Source of the DNA: Knoxdaviesia capensis
Taxonomy: Eukaryota > Ascomycota > Sordariomycetes > Microascales > Gondwanamycetaceae
Assembly (NCBI GenBank): GCA_001510575.1
Contig: LNGK01000008.1
Span: forward strand, 3,647,541 to 3,711,540
Direction: 5' to 3'
DNA: 64,000 bases
Shown in pieces: positions 46,017-60,200 of the stretch; positions within the stretch are counted from its first letter, which is position 1, and the number at the start of each line of letters is the position of its first letter. The notes below the pieces were generated by a model, which saw only the letters and a list, made by a program, of their open reading frames with translations, did no database searches and was not told the origin of the DNA. Both the position numbers and the translations under genes were made by a program.

Positions 46017-47612
46017 AGCTCCCGAAGTTCAAAACAGGTGCCTCAGAACGGGTACCGGCAAGACAGATTGACGGTGAAGATGGAGGAAGGGTTACTGGGA
46101 AAGAGAAAAAAAGGAGAAGAGATGATGAGAGTCACAGCTGGATGAGTGGATGATGATGGGCCGAAGACGCGGTTGTCCGTCGCGTTGATCCGTCGAAGCC
46201 ACCATCTGAAAGCCGGCAGAACCTGGGGAACGGCGATGCTGTATGCGGTACTGTACAGACACAACTTCTCGGCTTTAGACCTCAGACTTGAGTGGATATT
46301 GCTCATACAAATCATCTGGGAGCAATACACCAAAGGCGGGCCGACAGGGGATCCTCGTAAGAGAACTGGACTAGTGAAGCTCGCGATTATGTTTTGAAGC
46401 ACGAGGAATGGTGATCGGTAATGCGAGGAACATGTCAGAGCATGGAGAAAGGTCGCGATTGGAGCTGTTTTGGTGCTCGGATAGCCGGCGAAAGGCGAGG
46501 GGCCATGGATCCTGCACATACAAATGTAGCTCGGGGCGTGTAAATAAACCGAACAAGAGAGAAATAGAGACAGCCACGATCCGATGGATGTCTCTCAACC
46601 TCGGAAGTGAGCAGCCTGGCTCAGCTTGCTTGCTTTTCCCATCTCTTTTTTGTGTTTGGTCTAAGGGTTTGTAGGATGACACACAACACACAGAAACTGC
46701 AAATGCACACACCAGCCCTTATCACGCACCACCTGATGGGTGGAAGATAGCAGCCAGAGTCTAGGCTCCTTCGTCCTTCTTCTTCTTCAATCGTCAAGCC
46801 AGAAGGTGTGTTGGACAGAAATCCAGGTGCGTGACTGACGTATCGTTATATCGAGGGTTTGGCGTAGAGCGAGAGTATGTACTGTAGATATACTCCTACA
46901 CAACCTAACTTCTGCACAGCAAATCTACGGCCTGGCCGGATCCGTTTCCCTCTCCACAATCATGAAAATTCCGTGAAGTGGAGGACCCCCAGTAGCAAAA
47001 GCTCCAGTTTTCTTGCTTCCGGCAGACGCACACACGCGATTGCTTTACCAACTGCATCAACAGCAGGAATGGGGAAGGATTCGTCGTCCTGCAGGTGAGG
47101 GTTTATGACGATATCAGAAAAACATAACAGCAGGTCAAGCGGAGCTCCCGTCAACATCCATCCACTGTCCGTGTGTGCCATCGTACGTTGTGAATCAATC
47201 CCCGCACAACAGTACCAAGCCACTGATTTCCCGTCCAGATTGGTTTCGTTTGTCGGGTTTTCCTGGTCCTGGAATGGTTTGGCAAAGGACGCCCTGGTAT
47301 CAGATTGGCTTTTGGCCTGCTGAAATGTGCCACAGCCGTCACCATGGAAGAAGCGCCGCTAGAAGACGATAAGCGAACACACAATTCAAGACACGGGGAG
47401 AACGAGTGCTGCTACACACAGAGAAGCAATGATACGCGCAACGCGGGACGGATCGATTCATGTTGAACGTCGCCCCCCATATCCCGACAATTAGAAACCC
47501 TCCAAGCCTGTGGGCGAAGCGGACGGGAAGGCTCGGTGTTCCTTATGTTTTTTTCTTCTTCTTCTTTTGGGGCTTTTCCGTTTCTATGTCTTTGCTTTCT
47601 TTTTTTGTGCCC

Positions 47613-47639
47613 AAGCTTGTGAAGCTTGTGAAGCTTGTG
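47613..47639 (+). repeat. Three tandem AAGCTTGTG units
   Basis: A 9-bp unit is repeated three times without mismatch. Confidence 0.9.
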
Positions 47640-48460
47640 CTCAGATGGCATGGCGTGGTTGGTGATAACCAGGTTCAGCGAGAAGACGTGCTCTGCGGCG
47701 ATGACCGGGGCGGGTTGTGCTTCCTTTGCCTGGTCATTTCTTTTTTCCTTCTCAATCTTCTCACGCACAATCTTTCTCTGGTGCACATTCCTATTCAAGC
47801 CCCCTCCCCCCCTCCCCTCCAATGTAAGCTCGCTTCGGCTGTGGAATGCATCTCGTCTACAGTTCTTGGGTTTCTCCTCTCTCTCTCTCCCCCCACGAAG
47901 AGGGAAACGCCCGACACACCGCAGGCTGGCTGGTGCCAACCTGACGGGCGCGACCCAGGCATTCTGTTTTAACTTTTGCTCTTCCTTCATGCGGGAAGCA
48001 AACTTCTCGTAACCCGGCTGGGACAGAAAGAGGGTGTACGGGCACTCGCTGCTGTACGAGGGGGTTTATTTTTTGGGTATCTTTGCCGGGAGGGGGCACA
48101 TGGCAATTTCTGAGACCACATTCTTTTGGCCGCCTTTCTTCCCTGGCTAGGCATGTTTGTGTTGTTCCGGGTGTTTGGTGGCTTGCTGGCTGGCTGGCCC
48201 TTTTATTTCCTCTCTACCAACGATCCCATTCCGATGGTGTTTCGATTGTTCCTATCTATCGTCTTTTTGTGCCGAGCAAGGGGGCAAATGGACAGAGATA
48301 CATGGAGTGCTTCGTGTAAAGAGGAACAGGCCGTGTTTTTCTCTCTTCTCTCTGCCCAGTCCAGAAGGACGGACGTTATTTTACTGTTCCACCAGGGCTC
48401 CGCCATAAATATTGGCCCTGGATGGAGCCAGCCTAGCACAGGGTCAGCCCTGTTCCCCCA

Positions 48461-48477
48461 ATCACTGTGACAGTGAT
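48461..48477. repeat. Inverted repeat ATCACTG-TGA-CAGTGAT
   Basis: Perfect 7-bp arms flank a 3-bp centre. This is the form of a dimeric transcription-factor site or a small hairpin. Confidence 0.7.
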
Positions 48478-49071
48478 ATTGAGTGGAGCACAGTGGACGA
48501 CGAAAAGATGAAGAGCAAAAAGACGAGAAAGAGGGAGAAAAAAAAAGAAAAAAGGCACACACACGAGGTGTCATGGTGCAAGCATGGCCAACATTGAAAC
48601 TGGACAAGGGTAGTCACATAACATGAGAGAGGGCCAAGTGATGCTAACTGGATCCGTCACGTCGGAGGAAATCGACGTGAGAAGAAAAGAGGGCATACAA
48701 AACGAAAAAGTGATACAGTATCTTCTTCTGGCCTCGTGAAAGGGGGGTTGGTGACTCTTCTGAGAGGCTCCTTTGTTTGCTTGTTCCCGGCGGAACACTG
48801 CCAGTCTGGCATTCCAAATCTTGGTACGTAGAATAAGTCTGCATATCTAGTCTCCCCCCTCCCGCCCCGTCTGTTCCTCCGGAGGCCCCCCTCAAGGAGC
48901 TTTTCCCATGGCGAGCAGAATCGGGGGCTGGCGTATACGACGTGAGTGGGCAGACGAAGAATAGGGGAATATATCCAGGTTGGTTGCAATGGAGAAAACA
49001 CACAGACCGGGTTCCCAGAGAGCGACAGAAACGGCAAACAAAGAAAGAGAGAATGGCTACGAATAATTTCA

Positions 49072-49087
49072 TGTACTGTACAGTACA
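49072..49087. repeat. Perfect 16-bp palindrome TGTACTGTACAGTACA
   Basis: The sequence equals its own reverse complement over all 16 bases and is a clean member of the dispersed GTACTGTACAGTAC family. Confidence 0.9.
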
Positions 49088-50787
49088 TAATGTCCCCGAC
49101 CCAGTCCGTTGTGCCGGCGCTTCAGCCCAATCGCCTTTCCCATCGGGGCCCGGGCGCGTGCGCCCCGAACTAAAAAAGCGAAGAGCAAACGTGCAACATG
49201 CCAACCAAAAGTGTCTAGTCCGTATTCTTCCCTCGTCATTCATTCATTCTTCCTCTGTGAATCTCTTGTTAACCTTAACCTACAGGCGACAAAAGCAAAC
49301 GAAGGCCAAAACTCCGCTGTCTGGTGCTAGTCGACGTTCTGGCTTAGTCTGGGCCCACAGACACACGGCACACACCATGGGCCAGCCCCTGTAAGACGGA
49401 TTTTTGGTGGCCGGGCCCTCACGGAAGTTCCCCTTCTAGAAAGAGAATTTTACACCGTCAATAGCCCCGGTCGACGAACAAAAGTATGATTGGAAAGGGA
49501 CGCCGAAGAGGCACATCATACGAAAGAGGTGGAGATCCCAACCCCGGTATTGTGCCTGATATATATCAAGAAAATATGGGTAAACAGACTCTGCTTTTGA
49601 AAAAGCAAGACGTCCTCGGTTCACGAACGGAGTAGAACCTTCTCCAAGCCGAGAAACCTGGATGTCGCTGTTCTGTTGATAGTGTAGAGCCAGGTTCATC
49701 AGCAGGCAGTGTGAATGTCGTTGTTTTGTTGCCCCTCGAACGGAAGGTCATTCTCTATTGTCCTTGTCCCCGGCATATCCAGCACCTCCTCAGACCTTCA
49801 CATCCCGTTCCAATTGGTCGGAATGCCATTCGCCACCCCCTCATCAAATCTCTTCTGGTCGGTGTGGTGCTTTTAAGAGCGAGACACAGGAAGCTCGAGT
49901 GAGACCCTCAGTCGGGAAGCAACTCACACATTTCAATGCCACACGTGAGCAGGGTCTCAGCCTGTCCAGAAAGACTCAACTGGAATGTTCCCATGTACGA
50001 GTACGTGGAACAATGCGCGCGAGAAGTCGACAATGTCTATTGTCCCTTTTTGGTGCATGTTCTCCCAGTCTCACATGTTGACGCCATCGCACCTTATATC
50101 ACCGCTCTGATATGGCTAGCTTATCACAAGATCTATACGAAAAGAGAGACGGGCAAGAAAGGGCCTGGTTGGGTCGATCAATCACCAAAAAGCCACCGCC
50201 GCTCCCCACCAGGCCACATTGCATTAACGTACAACTTTTTCCTTTTTCTTTGTTCCCAAGTGTCCGGGGGTCAGAGGCGAACAGACAACTCGGAACAGGG
50301 CTGTTGTGCAAGTGGATGGCAGAACTTCCGTGATGTAGAGCCAGGCTCCCCCCGTCAATAGCAGCGGGCTGATAAGCTCTGTCTGTCCAAAAGCTACACT
50401 TAAACAGAACACGTCACGGGCTTCCGTTTTCCCCTCTTCCCGAAGACTCCGAAAGAAGAGGACCGACAAAATCACGCTGGCTGGTCCCTGTAGGGTTCAT
50501 CCGTGAACATGGCGTTTCAGAATTGGGAGAAAGAGGGAATCCCAGAGAACCGGTGCATATATCAGTTGTTCTTCGTTCGCGATTATATCGTGAACACGAT
50601 CTGGTGTAATTCGCATGTATTGGGAGTTCTGTTTTGTTCTTGCTCCTCAGACGAGGCACTCCTGGCTGAGTGCGAGTAGTGCGCGTCAGCGGATCCGGCG
50701 AGTTTTCGTCGTGAAGAGAGTCGTTGTTGGGTCAGAGCAGGGAGGGCGTGTAGGCAGAGTGGCCAACACATCGTGGTCGATACAAAG

Positions 50788-50794
<7 letters not shown>

Positions 50795-50822
<28 letters not shown>
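50795..50822 (+). repeat. (GA)14 microsatellite
   Basis: A perfect dinucleotide repeat following a short GT run. Confidence 0.95.
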
Positions 50823-50826
<4 letters not shown>

Positions 50827-53800
50827 AAGCATCTGATGTTCCAGCCACGGCGGAGAAAAAACTGCGGTTCACACCCACATGCTTTTTCCCGCCCATAAGA
50901 TCCAGGCCGTCATCGCCATTTTCTTTTTCTCTTTTTTGGCCCTCACTTTCGATTTTGTGGATGAGACATTCTTCTCTGTCCGTGCTGGACCACCTCATTG
51001 GTTTTCTCTTCTCCTGTCCGTATCCAGTAAGAGTAAGAACTATACCGCGAGCAGTGAGAGGTCTATCAGCCAGCAGAAACGAAAAAAAACAAAAACAAAA
51101 ACAAAAAAAAAGCCCGATCCTACCACAAATATCCCTCCCCTTAGGCTCGTCTCATCGTGTGCGAGCCCCAGCTTTATCATCCATCTGATATAAGGTTCAC
51201 GTCTGTGCATCATCAGCATTTTGTTCCCGCTCTGATGAGACTCCTTTTTTTTGTTTTCCTGGTGTTCCTCCCCCTCCACTAGAGCCCCTCACGAGACAGA
51301 CACTCTCTCTCCTCATTTTTTTCTTTTGTCTGTTCGTGGAGTAATTCAAAGACGGCACACGCCGCAGCCCAGATACGGCTGCAGAAGACTAGTATGAAGG
51401 TGTCTGGGCGGCGTGGCTGGCTCCATTCTGCCAAAAGAGGGCCTGGCCCACAAACAGAGACTCGAGAATACTCCCACACATGCACACATATGGTAAAGCT
51501 GTTTGTTTGGCCTGCTCTCTACTGTACGTGTCAGATAAGTGTAGTGCTTGCTGCGTTACAACCAGGTGGTGTGGTCGAAACATTCGGCAAAGCGAAACCG
51601 CCCTCGCTATCACTGCGAACATAAAAGAAAAGAAACCTTAAAGTATCAGAAATGTCTTGGTGGGGTCCTTGGAGCCTTCGTTGCCTCCGAAGGGGACCTT
51701 TTCCTTCAGTATCAGGAGGAAAGAGAGAAAAGAATGAAGATACCCCTCCCCATAGCAAAGGCTGCATGAATACGTGTTGCGAGAGAACACAATCAGTTTT
51801 CTCCTGGTTCGCATACAAAAGCAGAAGCACGATGACTGGGTCGTGGTCTGTGATGTCGTTCCTGTGCAGGCCGGTTTCCGGGCGTTCCAGGTCACGGTTG
51901 CCCTTCGTGGAGCATCCAACAGATCTGGGCTGCACTCAAACATTTCCCACTCATGTTCCTTCGCCCTCCTCTCTTGCTGTGAGCTCGTACATGAAGCTGC
52001 CGGCCAGCAATAGGCCGGATAACGCTCTGGTCAGATACAGACGCATATTCGTCGTTGTGGTGCCGAAGGTTACGCCGAGTGGTGAAGAGGGAGGAGGGGT
52101 TGTGAGGCCAGTGAGAGCCAATGAGATGGGCATATTTTATGTTATTATTTGTGTTTTATATTTTATTTATCTCGTTTTTCTAGGATGTCGTGCGGTGTGC
52201 TCGTATACTCGTTCATGGGGTTGAAGGAGGGACAAAACCCTCCGGAATCGAAGAAAACATGGTGGTTCTTCCTGTTCACCAGCGGGCTGTCAAGCCATGC
52301 CGGGCAGCAGGATACCTCCCTACATTGAACTGCACAGCGTTTTGGTGCGAATTCCGGGCTTTCCCAGGTCGCAACCGCACCCAAGCCTGGCGAGTATTCC
52401 GATCTCGAGCACTCCTCAACCAGGAACAGCAACAGATATAGAGCAGCGCATGAACATTCATTCTGTATCTGGTATTTTGGTGTTTTAGTGTCCCTTGAAC
52501 CTCCACATTTCGTGTTCATCATCTTCACGGCTATGGTTCCATGGCATTATCCAGGCCAGAAAACCTGTTTTCACGTCAACCGACATGGCTTTTGGGGGGT
52601 TATGGTTGTCCCCCTCCCCATCTCTTCTCTCCATCCGTTCTGAACCAAGGTTGTGTGTGGATTCTAGAAGGACGGGGTGGGTTCTGCCATGTTTTGGAGA
52701 CGTTGGTCTGCTCGCTTTGACAGCTTCGCGTTCCATGGCTGCGGCTCTTCTGGGGCCGGTGGATTGGGGGAGGGATGCAAACCAGTTCATCGATCGACCC
52801 ATCCCCTGGGTTTCGCCCTATCTTTTTAGGGTGGGAATCAATGAGCCCTGGCTCCCTCTCGCTCTGTCGCTTCTGTGCCACAGCGCACATACACAACCGC
52901 CCTAAAAGAGAGATGTATCATATAATACCAGTACTGTATCAAAAACATCCGTTTCCTACGGGGTCCCGGACTCATAGGGTTTTGTCCAAGGCTACAGAAG
53001 TGAGCTTAAACTCCCGGCCGCCAGCCCCTCTTTTAAACCGTGATGTTTCTCGGGTGGTAGCCATTTCAGGAGAGAACAGCTTTTCCTTTTCTGTGCTTCC
53101 GAGACCCTTGATCAGCAGCAAAAGCGTGCCAGCCATACGAGACGTCCAAGGCCCGGCTATTCTACGCTGGCTGGTTAGTGGCTGCGACAAGAAAAAAAAC
53201 CAATATTTCTCAATTGGCCTTTAGATACGTTCCGGGAAAGTCCATGACAACAGCTGCATGGCATGACGCATCGTGATATGCATGCTAGCTGGCCAATGTC
53301 TTAGCTGTGAGACCAAGATTTGCAATCTTTTCTTGCTTTTTGTCCTTTTAAGCTAGGGTTTCTCTCCTGCACGCAGAAAGGAAAACCCAGATTACGCTTA
53401 AGAGTAAGTGCAGCCGTCGCCCAATACGTGAGAGGCTCCAGCTGTTTTATATGTGTGTGCTCTTATGCAGAGCAATCTGTTTTGTAGTTTCTATCACGCA
53501 TATAGATACAGACACCCCCCTTCAGCTGCTACAATGGAAGTATACATGCGGCTCAACGGTGAAGTGGTGAGCGTGTAGAGTACAGTCTATCCCAGATTAA
53601 TTGTCACTTTACCTCCTATGTCCGATACGAGCTCTCGTCATCATGCAAGATTGGCAAGTGGAGATGTCGAATAAACCATAACCTGAACCCTAAACAGGGA
53701 CCTTGAATTTCATATTTCCCGGCCGACCGGGAGCCTGACCAATCCCGGTTAGTGAGCGTGGGTACCTTACGCCGTTCCTATTTTCGCTCTTTGTTGGTGT

Positions 53801-55286
53801 CGCTACCGAACACCGGTATCCGGCGTTTTTGTGTTTTCTGTACCAAGATGACCAAGACGATTTGACAGACAATAGAAGCAACAAAAGAGTAGAGCGGGAG
53901 ACGGGCGAAGGGAACCACCACATTGTTCCGAAACCTGCGGTTCCTGGGATGTTCTGGCCCGGGTCCTTACATACACAAACCAATTGTTTCCTTTAAATAT
54001 ATATAAATTTTGTACATGTCTGAAAAGTGAAAACCACCCACCTAGCCGTGAGCACCCACTTTGTGACACGTTCCAAATCAGCACATGGTGGCTGGCCAGC
54101 CTGCGTGGAATTTGAATAGGATGGCGAGATGAATTAAAAGCGGCTGCGTGCGTGTGTGAGTGGTGCGGTGTTCTAGTAACAGGGCAAAAAGATGACCAGA
54201 AAATACTGCAAACAACATAAATTGCATCTAATTTATCTGCAGTTCCTCTGCCGAGTGCGATATTGCTGCCGATCTAGAACACAATTTACAATCCCGTTAT
54301 CTTGCTGAACAGGCGAGAAGGAACAGGAGCCGCGCTCTTTTTTAATCTCTCGCCGTGAGGCAGCCAGGTCTGGACCGCTTGAGTGACTTTGTCTCCGGAG
54401 ATAATAAAAAAACAAAAACAAACCCCCCCCCAATTTTTATTTTTTAATCAGACAAACCCTGATGCGTATCTGCAGGTCTGCACGCTTTCCCACCATGCAG
54501 CTTGGTTCACCCATTTCACCGTGCAGTGCAGCTTTGTTTGTTGGGGGTGGACAGGCTGGACGTCTCTTGCTCTCACACTTACTTATGTCCTAGCGAGGCA
54601 GAAGACAGGGCCTGCAAGACCTTCTTCCTCTCGCTACCAAGCTCTTGTGCGGCACAGAAGCAATATGTCAAGGGAGGAGGAGGGGACAGACAAGCCGGCT
54701 TCGTAGTAAGCACAGATCAAAGCCTGGCACCACTCTGCCGCCGCCCCAAATGCAAGACGGAGAAAGATTGGCGTTATTTTTGGGGCAAGCGGCCGTTTGC
54801 CAGTCACCAGCAGATCTCGGACTGCCCGGGGATACACAAGACTCCCCCCAGACCTGGAATCACCAGGGGACAGGCACCCAAGATTGTGAGTGCTGTCCAG
54901 CGCAGGCTTTTGCGCGCGGATAGACTAGTCTTTAACAGCGGACGGGCTTTGACGGCGGGATTGAGTGGGAAGGGGGGGGAAGTGTCTCCGTTTCTATCGT
55001 GCTTTAGTGTATCGTGATATGTTTAGTTCACCTGGAGTGAGACATTACAGCACAACACACACACACCTACCTCGTGATGCACAAAAGTCTCCAACAGAAG
55101 ACAAAAAGAGGAACTCCACTCACACACACTCACGTACGACACACACACTTTGTCTCTTTCTTGCAACGAGAGGAGCCCACAGACCAAAAACCCTCACTCG
55201 TGGGTTTTCTGCTGGGCCGCCACGTTTCCCAGATTTCTGGGATCCGAGGATTATTGGGAGGGGGAGTGGCTTTCATTCTTGACTTT

Positions 55287-55319
55287 GGTGGTGGTGGTGG
55301 TGGTGGTGGTGGTGGTGGT
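55287..55319 (+). repeat. (GGT)11 microsatellite
   Basis: A perfect trinucleotide repeat in non-coding DNA. It produces an artefactual polyvaline/polyglycine stretch when translated. Confidence 0.95.
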
Positions 55320-56050
55320 ACTTGTTCACTTCACCATTACCGGCGTGGTTGTTATTCACCCCTAAATGGACTGTGGAAGCCGACCAAAAGAGAGAATCAC
55401 CCCCAATCCTTTCAATTCTTCCACCAGCTATTCCTGATGTGACGTCGACGTTGCACTGGCAGGGATACCGGCGGGACCTCCGAGGGACTGGGGGGAGAAG
55501 AGCAAGAGATTTTTAAGTGCAGTAGTTGGAAGTTGGAAGCTGGAGGTGGAGGAAGTGATTGAAGCTTTGAAAGCCTTTGATCCTCGCTGCTAAAATAGAT
55601 CAGGCGCGTTCTGATACGTGAATAAACTGCCGTCTCTTAATATCAATGTGACGGCGGCGGTTGCTGGCTGCTTTCCGGCACGGTGTCCCTACGGTGGCCC
55701 CCCCGCATACAACTATTTGTCATGCCCGGCGAATCCTTCACTGCGAGGCTCTTTTCCAAATGAAGACGGCGACGTGTGAGTTTAAGCCTCTCGGAAGCAG
55801 TCACGGCTGTTGGACCCAAGAGACACACCCAAACGCCGAAACCCACAAACATCCCAAGAACCCAAGAACTTACCATACACAACATGTTCTATATTATACA
55901 CACATACAATACAGTACATACTCCTCCTGCGTAGTAAAAGACCTGAAGTTCCCAGGTCTTCAGGGTGGGAAGTGCAACGTTCCTCCGGCTGGACGGATAC
56001 CTACACAGACCTGAGATGAGTGGGACTTAAAGCAGAGATTCCCAAAAGAG

Positions 56051-56070
56051 ACACACACACACACACACAC
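56051..56070 (+). repeat. (AC)10 microsatellite
   Basis: A perfect dinucleotide repeat. Confidence 0.95.
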
Positions 56071-57257
56071 CACACCACCGAATCTTAAAATGGAACTCCA
56101 GCTGCCAACAAAAAGAGTGCCTTCGGTCGTCCCCTTTTGTCTGCAGACGGAGTATCCCGACCGAAGAGTGAGAAAACGATATAGCGCCGTTTTGTCTGTT
56201 GTGCCGTTGTCTTCTTTTGACCAGAACAGGATAGCTCAGTCCGAGCGAAGAAAAAGAGCAAAGCCCTGTTTTTGCCTTTCTTACTCGTTGAAGTCCGTTC
56301 TCCCATCTTGTATCACGCTTCCTTCATCGATCCTGGACACTGCCCGACAACGGCAGCCAATTCCGATCGACGGAAATACAGCCATCCAGACTGCCCTTCT
56401 TCTTCCCCGCCTCCGCCCTTCCCCCATCCTTCTGTCGTGGTTTGTGACGAACTAGATGCTACATTATTCACTTCAAATCTAGGAAGCCCGTAAGACGTCC
56501 ATCCCTCGTGAACCCAAACCCTGTATATCATCCAATACCACGACATTGTTAGAGTGAGCCACCCATAAAAGCCCACCATTAGCATTAACCTCCATTCTCT
56601 GGGAGAAAACGTGCACAGGATGTACGGCAGTCCAGTACCTACCTGCTTGCACCCGGCATTCTCGTTTTCCTGTTTCCATTTTCCCCTCTCCGGGAGCCGA
56701 AGGACTCCCGGGGAGGCGGCATATGCCACACCACAAAAGGAAGAGGGGGTTGGAAGCTGTTTCGAACTATTCAAAGAAACGGCCTCCGAGCTGTGTTTGT
56801 GGTTTTTTCTTTCTTTTTCCCGCGCATTAATGCCACAGCTATATAGCCTTCCAAGTTCGTGTGGTAGTGCTGATGCGATAACGAAGGCCGCTATAGTGTG
56901 CGTGCGTACGCACGACGTGTACGGGCTATGTGTGTGTGCTACTGGCGCACTGTTTCTTTTTTCTCATGGCTGGCGACAGAGACTCGGCCTCCACGGCATT
57001 TCTCGGGGCAGGAGATGCCGCCAACTCTGGACCTAGATCCCAACTCCGGACGAGTCTTGATGCACCTGGCGACAACTTCTATCAAAGAGGTTGAAGCCTA
57101 GCTTCACATTATTTACATGTTCCGTCCAATTTCATTAACAGGGGATTTGCCTTAAACCCCTCATAGCGGATACAACTTCATCATTTACATCAAGAGGAAA
57201 GCCAAAATAACACGTAAATCCCAGCCTCTCTCTGCCTTGCTCTATTGCCGTCTTTTT

Positions 57258-57286
57258 CTCCTCCTCCTCCTCCTCCTCCTCCTCCT
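57258..57286 (+). repeat. (CTC)n microsatellite
   Basis: A perfect trinucleotide repeat of 29 bp in non-coding DNA. Confidence 0.95.
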
Positions 57287-60200
57287 GTTGTTCGTGAGTT
57301 GCGTAACATCGCCGACTGCTAAAATATATCACTATAGCCCCCCATCTGGTGATATCGTCCAGGGGGGACGCTCACGTTCTGCCTCTCTCTCCTGCATTGT
57401 TTCAACAGTGGTCAACTGGCCTGTGGCACTGCACTTTACCCGCTCGAACCCATCTCTACATGTCGCCAGGGTTTCCAACGAGCAAGCAGGCGAAAAGAAG
57501 AGCCTATATTGCTGCCCACCTTGCCAATTTAGTGGCTCACTACAGTTGCATTCCGTATGGGGTTGTCGGCTTCCCACCTTGTAGGTGTGGCGTAGGAACT
57601 ATATGTGGCGAGATTATTCGAACCACCAGCGCCGCGTATAGACCGCGACGATGCCGGGCTGTGATCAATTCGCTTTTTGATCCTCGTGAGCGGTACTCGT
57701 AACTGCAGGTGGAAAAAACTAGCAGCATCCTCAAAAGACCGCAGACTATATGTAACTGGGCTTATAGGTCACTCTAATAACATGTTCAGCCCCAATGGCC
57801 ATCTCTGGCCTCCTTGATACCTGCATCAAAAAGGCCAGCAACAAAGACAGAGAGCGTGCCTGGTGTTCATGTAACCAGCCCGTTAGTTTTTTTCTTCTTT
57901 TTCTTGGAGGACCAATCTAAAACATCCAACTGCTGTTTTGGCTCCTCTGCATTCTCCCGCCTATATAGAACCTACCGCTGTTATATCGCGAACTGGCCCT
58001 ATATCGAGTCCTTTGTTAACACCTTCCACAGACCACTGCATGGAGGGGTTATGAAACACGTTCGATCTAGCGGTGGACGTCCAGAACGTTATCAGAAGGC
58101 CGGAAGAGAAACAAAAAGGAAAAGAAAAAAAGGGCTGGCTGGCGGCATCCGCTTCTCGCTCGTTCGGGAACGCGGAGCCAGATATCGGTACTCGATCGAG
58201 CATGAAGCCGTTGTCGGAGCCGCGGAGGCGTTGCGTGTAGGACCAGATTGCGTATGTGTCCTGGAAACTACACACCCCTCTCCCCTCTCGGAAAGAGAGA
58301 GACGTACGTCTGTGGGAGCCAGGAGAAAGGCTGTGCTGTGCCCTCCAAACACTGCGGTTTTCTTGTCCCCCACCCTATCGAGAAGCCTTGGCCGATCGCA
58401 GGCCTCAGCGTTCTCACCCACCCTCTGGAATCCAACGACAGTTAAACCGCAAAACTACTGTACACAGCGGGAATGAGACATGTGTGAGACATTGGCCATG
58501 ACCAAGAGCGGAAAGAAACAGAAGTCATGGCTTTCGCCCAACAATGCGATTGTTGTCGGAGTCTAACGCCCGCCGTGGTGGAATCAGCGAACGGGTAATC
58601 GGAGATAGTGCTGCCCCGCGTTCCAACTCCCCTCATTATTATTGTTCCCCTCCACAGGTGTATGTCTATGCTCAGCACAAAGCTCAACCGGGCCCAAGAT
58701 CGCCCGGTTATGGTAATAAGCCTAGGGCTTTGTAACTACTGGAATTGTTCCCGCTCTGGGGGCCTCCTTTTTCCCATTGGCCGACTCTGCAGCTACACCC
58801 CCAGCCCTCGTTATTGCACATGATACCGCGCCGTAACTCGGCTGCCGGAATTCTCACACTCTATTTTTTTCTCTCTCTTTGATGCCGTGTCTATTTTGGG
58901 ATTCCTCAGCACGAGGTTAGCAGACCCCTCCGATCTCGTTCTTGAGCCCAGGCTTTTCCGCTCTGCTTGATGTGGTAGGAGTGATGCTCGTTCGGGATCA
59001 CTTCATATGGTGCGCTGGCAGTTGGACGGGCGAGTAGCCGCGCCAATACTGGCCTCGCTGAATATATCCAACCTCCGGCAACAATCCACGATTGACTCGC
59101 AGCTGATTCCCAACTCAAGGCAGATCTTGACGGTCTCATCCAAATCCTCACCCCCAGAAGGACCTGCTTCTCCTGGACCAGCACCTACGGGTGTCCATTG
59201 CATCCGCTCGTCTGTTTCCCAGACGTATAGGCAGCACCACATAAACTACGCAGATTCTCACTCAGGCGATCAGCCCTCCAAGTCTTTGAGAGGCTGCTGT
59301 TCTCCCGGGTGAAAGGCATGGAGACAAAAACAAAGAATTTCAAGGCTGGGTGAAGACGGGTTGGAAACCGCAACTCCGGGCTTCAAAGCTCCCCCTCTCT
59401 TTCCCCCCAAACCCTGCTATCAGAGAACCGCCTCACTCCGATTTTGGGGTCGAGTGACAAAAGAGGGGACGGGGAAATGACAAAGTGATAGGATTTATAG
59501 GAATATGAGACCCGTAGTGGTTTCTACGTCGTGCTGGCAATGCAACCCAGCAGTGGCAATGCCATCCGGCTACGAAAACAGATAGCTATCTTTCAAAGAG
59601 AGAGAGAGGGAGAAGGGGGGGGTGTAAGGGAACTGAAAAGAGCAGCAATAGAAAGATAGGGTCAATACGGCTATGCGGATAGACAGACACGCACAACCAT
59701 GCTAACAGTGCAAAAGTGTCTCTGGAGTGCACCGCCGGACCTGTTGTTGGTCCGCCGGGCGCAGAGTGCGTTGTTTTGAGGACAGGCAGGCATCAAAATT
59801 GGGAGAGCACATATACTCCCAGCCCTCTATTTGCACGAGAAGTTAGTCTCCCATTCTTGGAACTTGGAACTTGTCTACTTGAGACAGTGATCTATCCCTT
59901 TTTGACGTTATGATGAAAGTGCCAGAGGGGGAAGAATGGAGGGGTGGGATAGCGTGTTCGTCATTGTTACTTGTCCAATGCATCGATCCCTTTTCGGAGT
60001 CGGAGAAGAACTTTTCTTGCGAGTTCACTTGTGTACCGTCCTAAGGAGAAAAGAAAAGCCTGTATAGCTGTGTGGTAATGGTCCAGGTGTGGGAAAGACG
60101 GTACAAACAGGTTTGATGAACCATATCCGCGCATCATTGGATGGCTGGGATGCTGGGCCGTGAGAACGAGATCCTGACAGGAGGCAATTCATTGAAAGGG

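Noticed and set aside
47412..47990. 192-codon minus-strand ORF rich in Lys, Arg and Glu
   Set aside because: It is the reverse of a CT-rich stretch and includes the AAGCTTGTG triplication; the composition explains the charge pattern.
55162..55365. Polyvaline or polyglycine-encoding frames
   Set aside because: They are products of the (GGT)11 microsatellite.
57814..58476. 220-codon plus-strand ORF, the longest in the right-hand desert
   Set aside because: It has low-complexity stretches (Phe run, Lys/Arg run), no domain, no codon bias, and overlapping frames of similar quality on the other strand.
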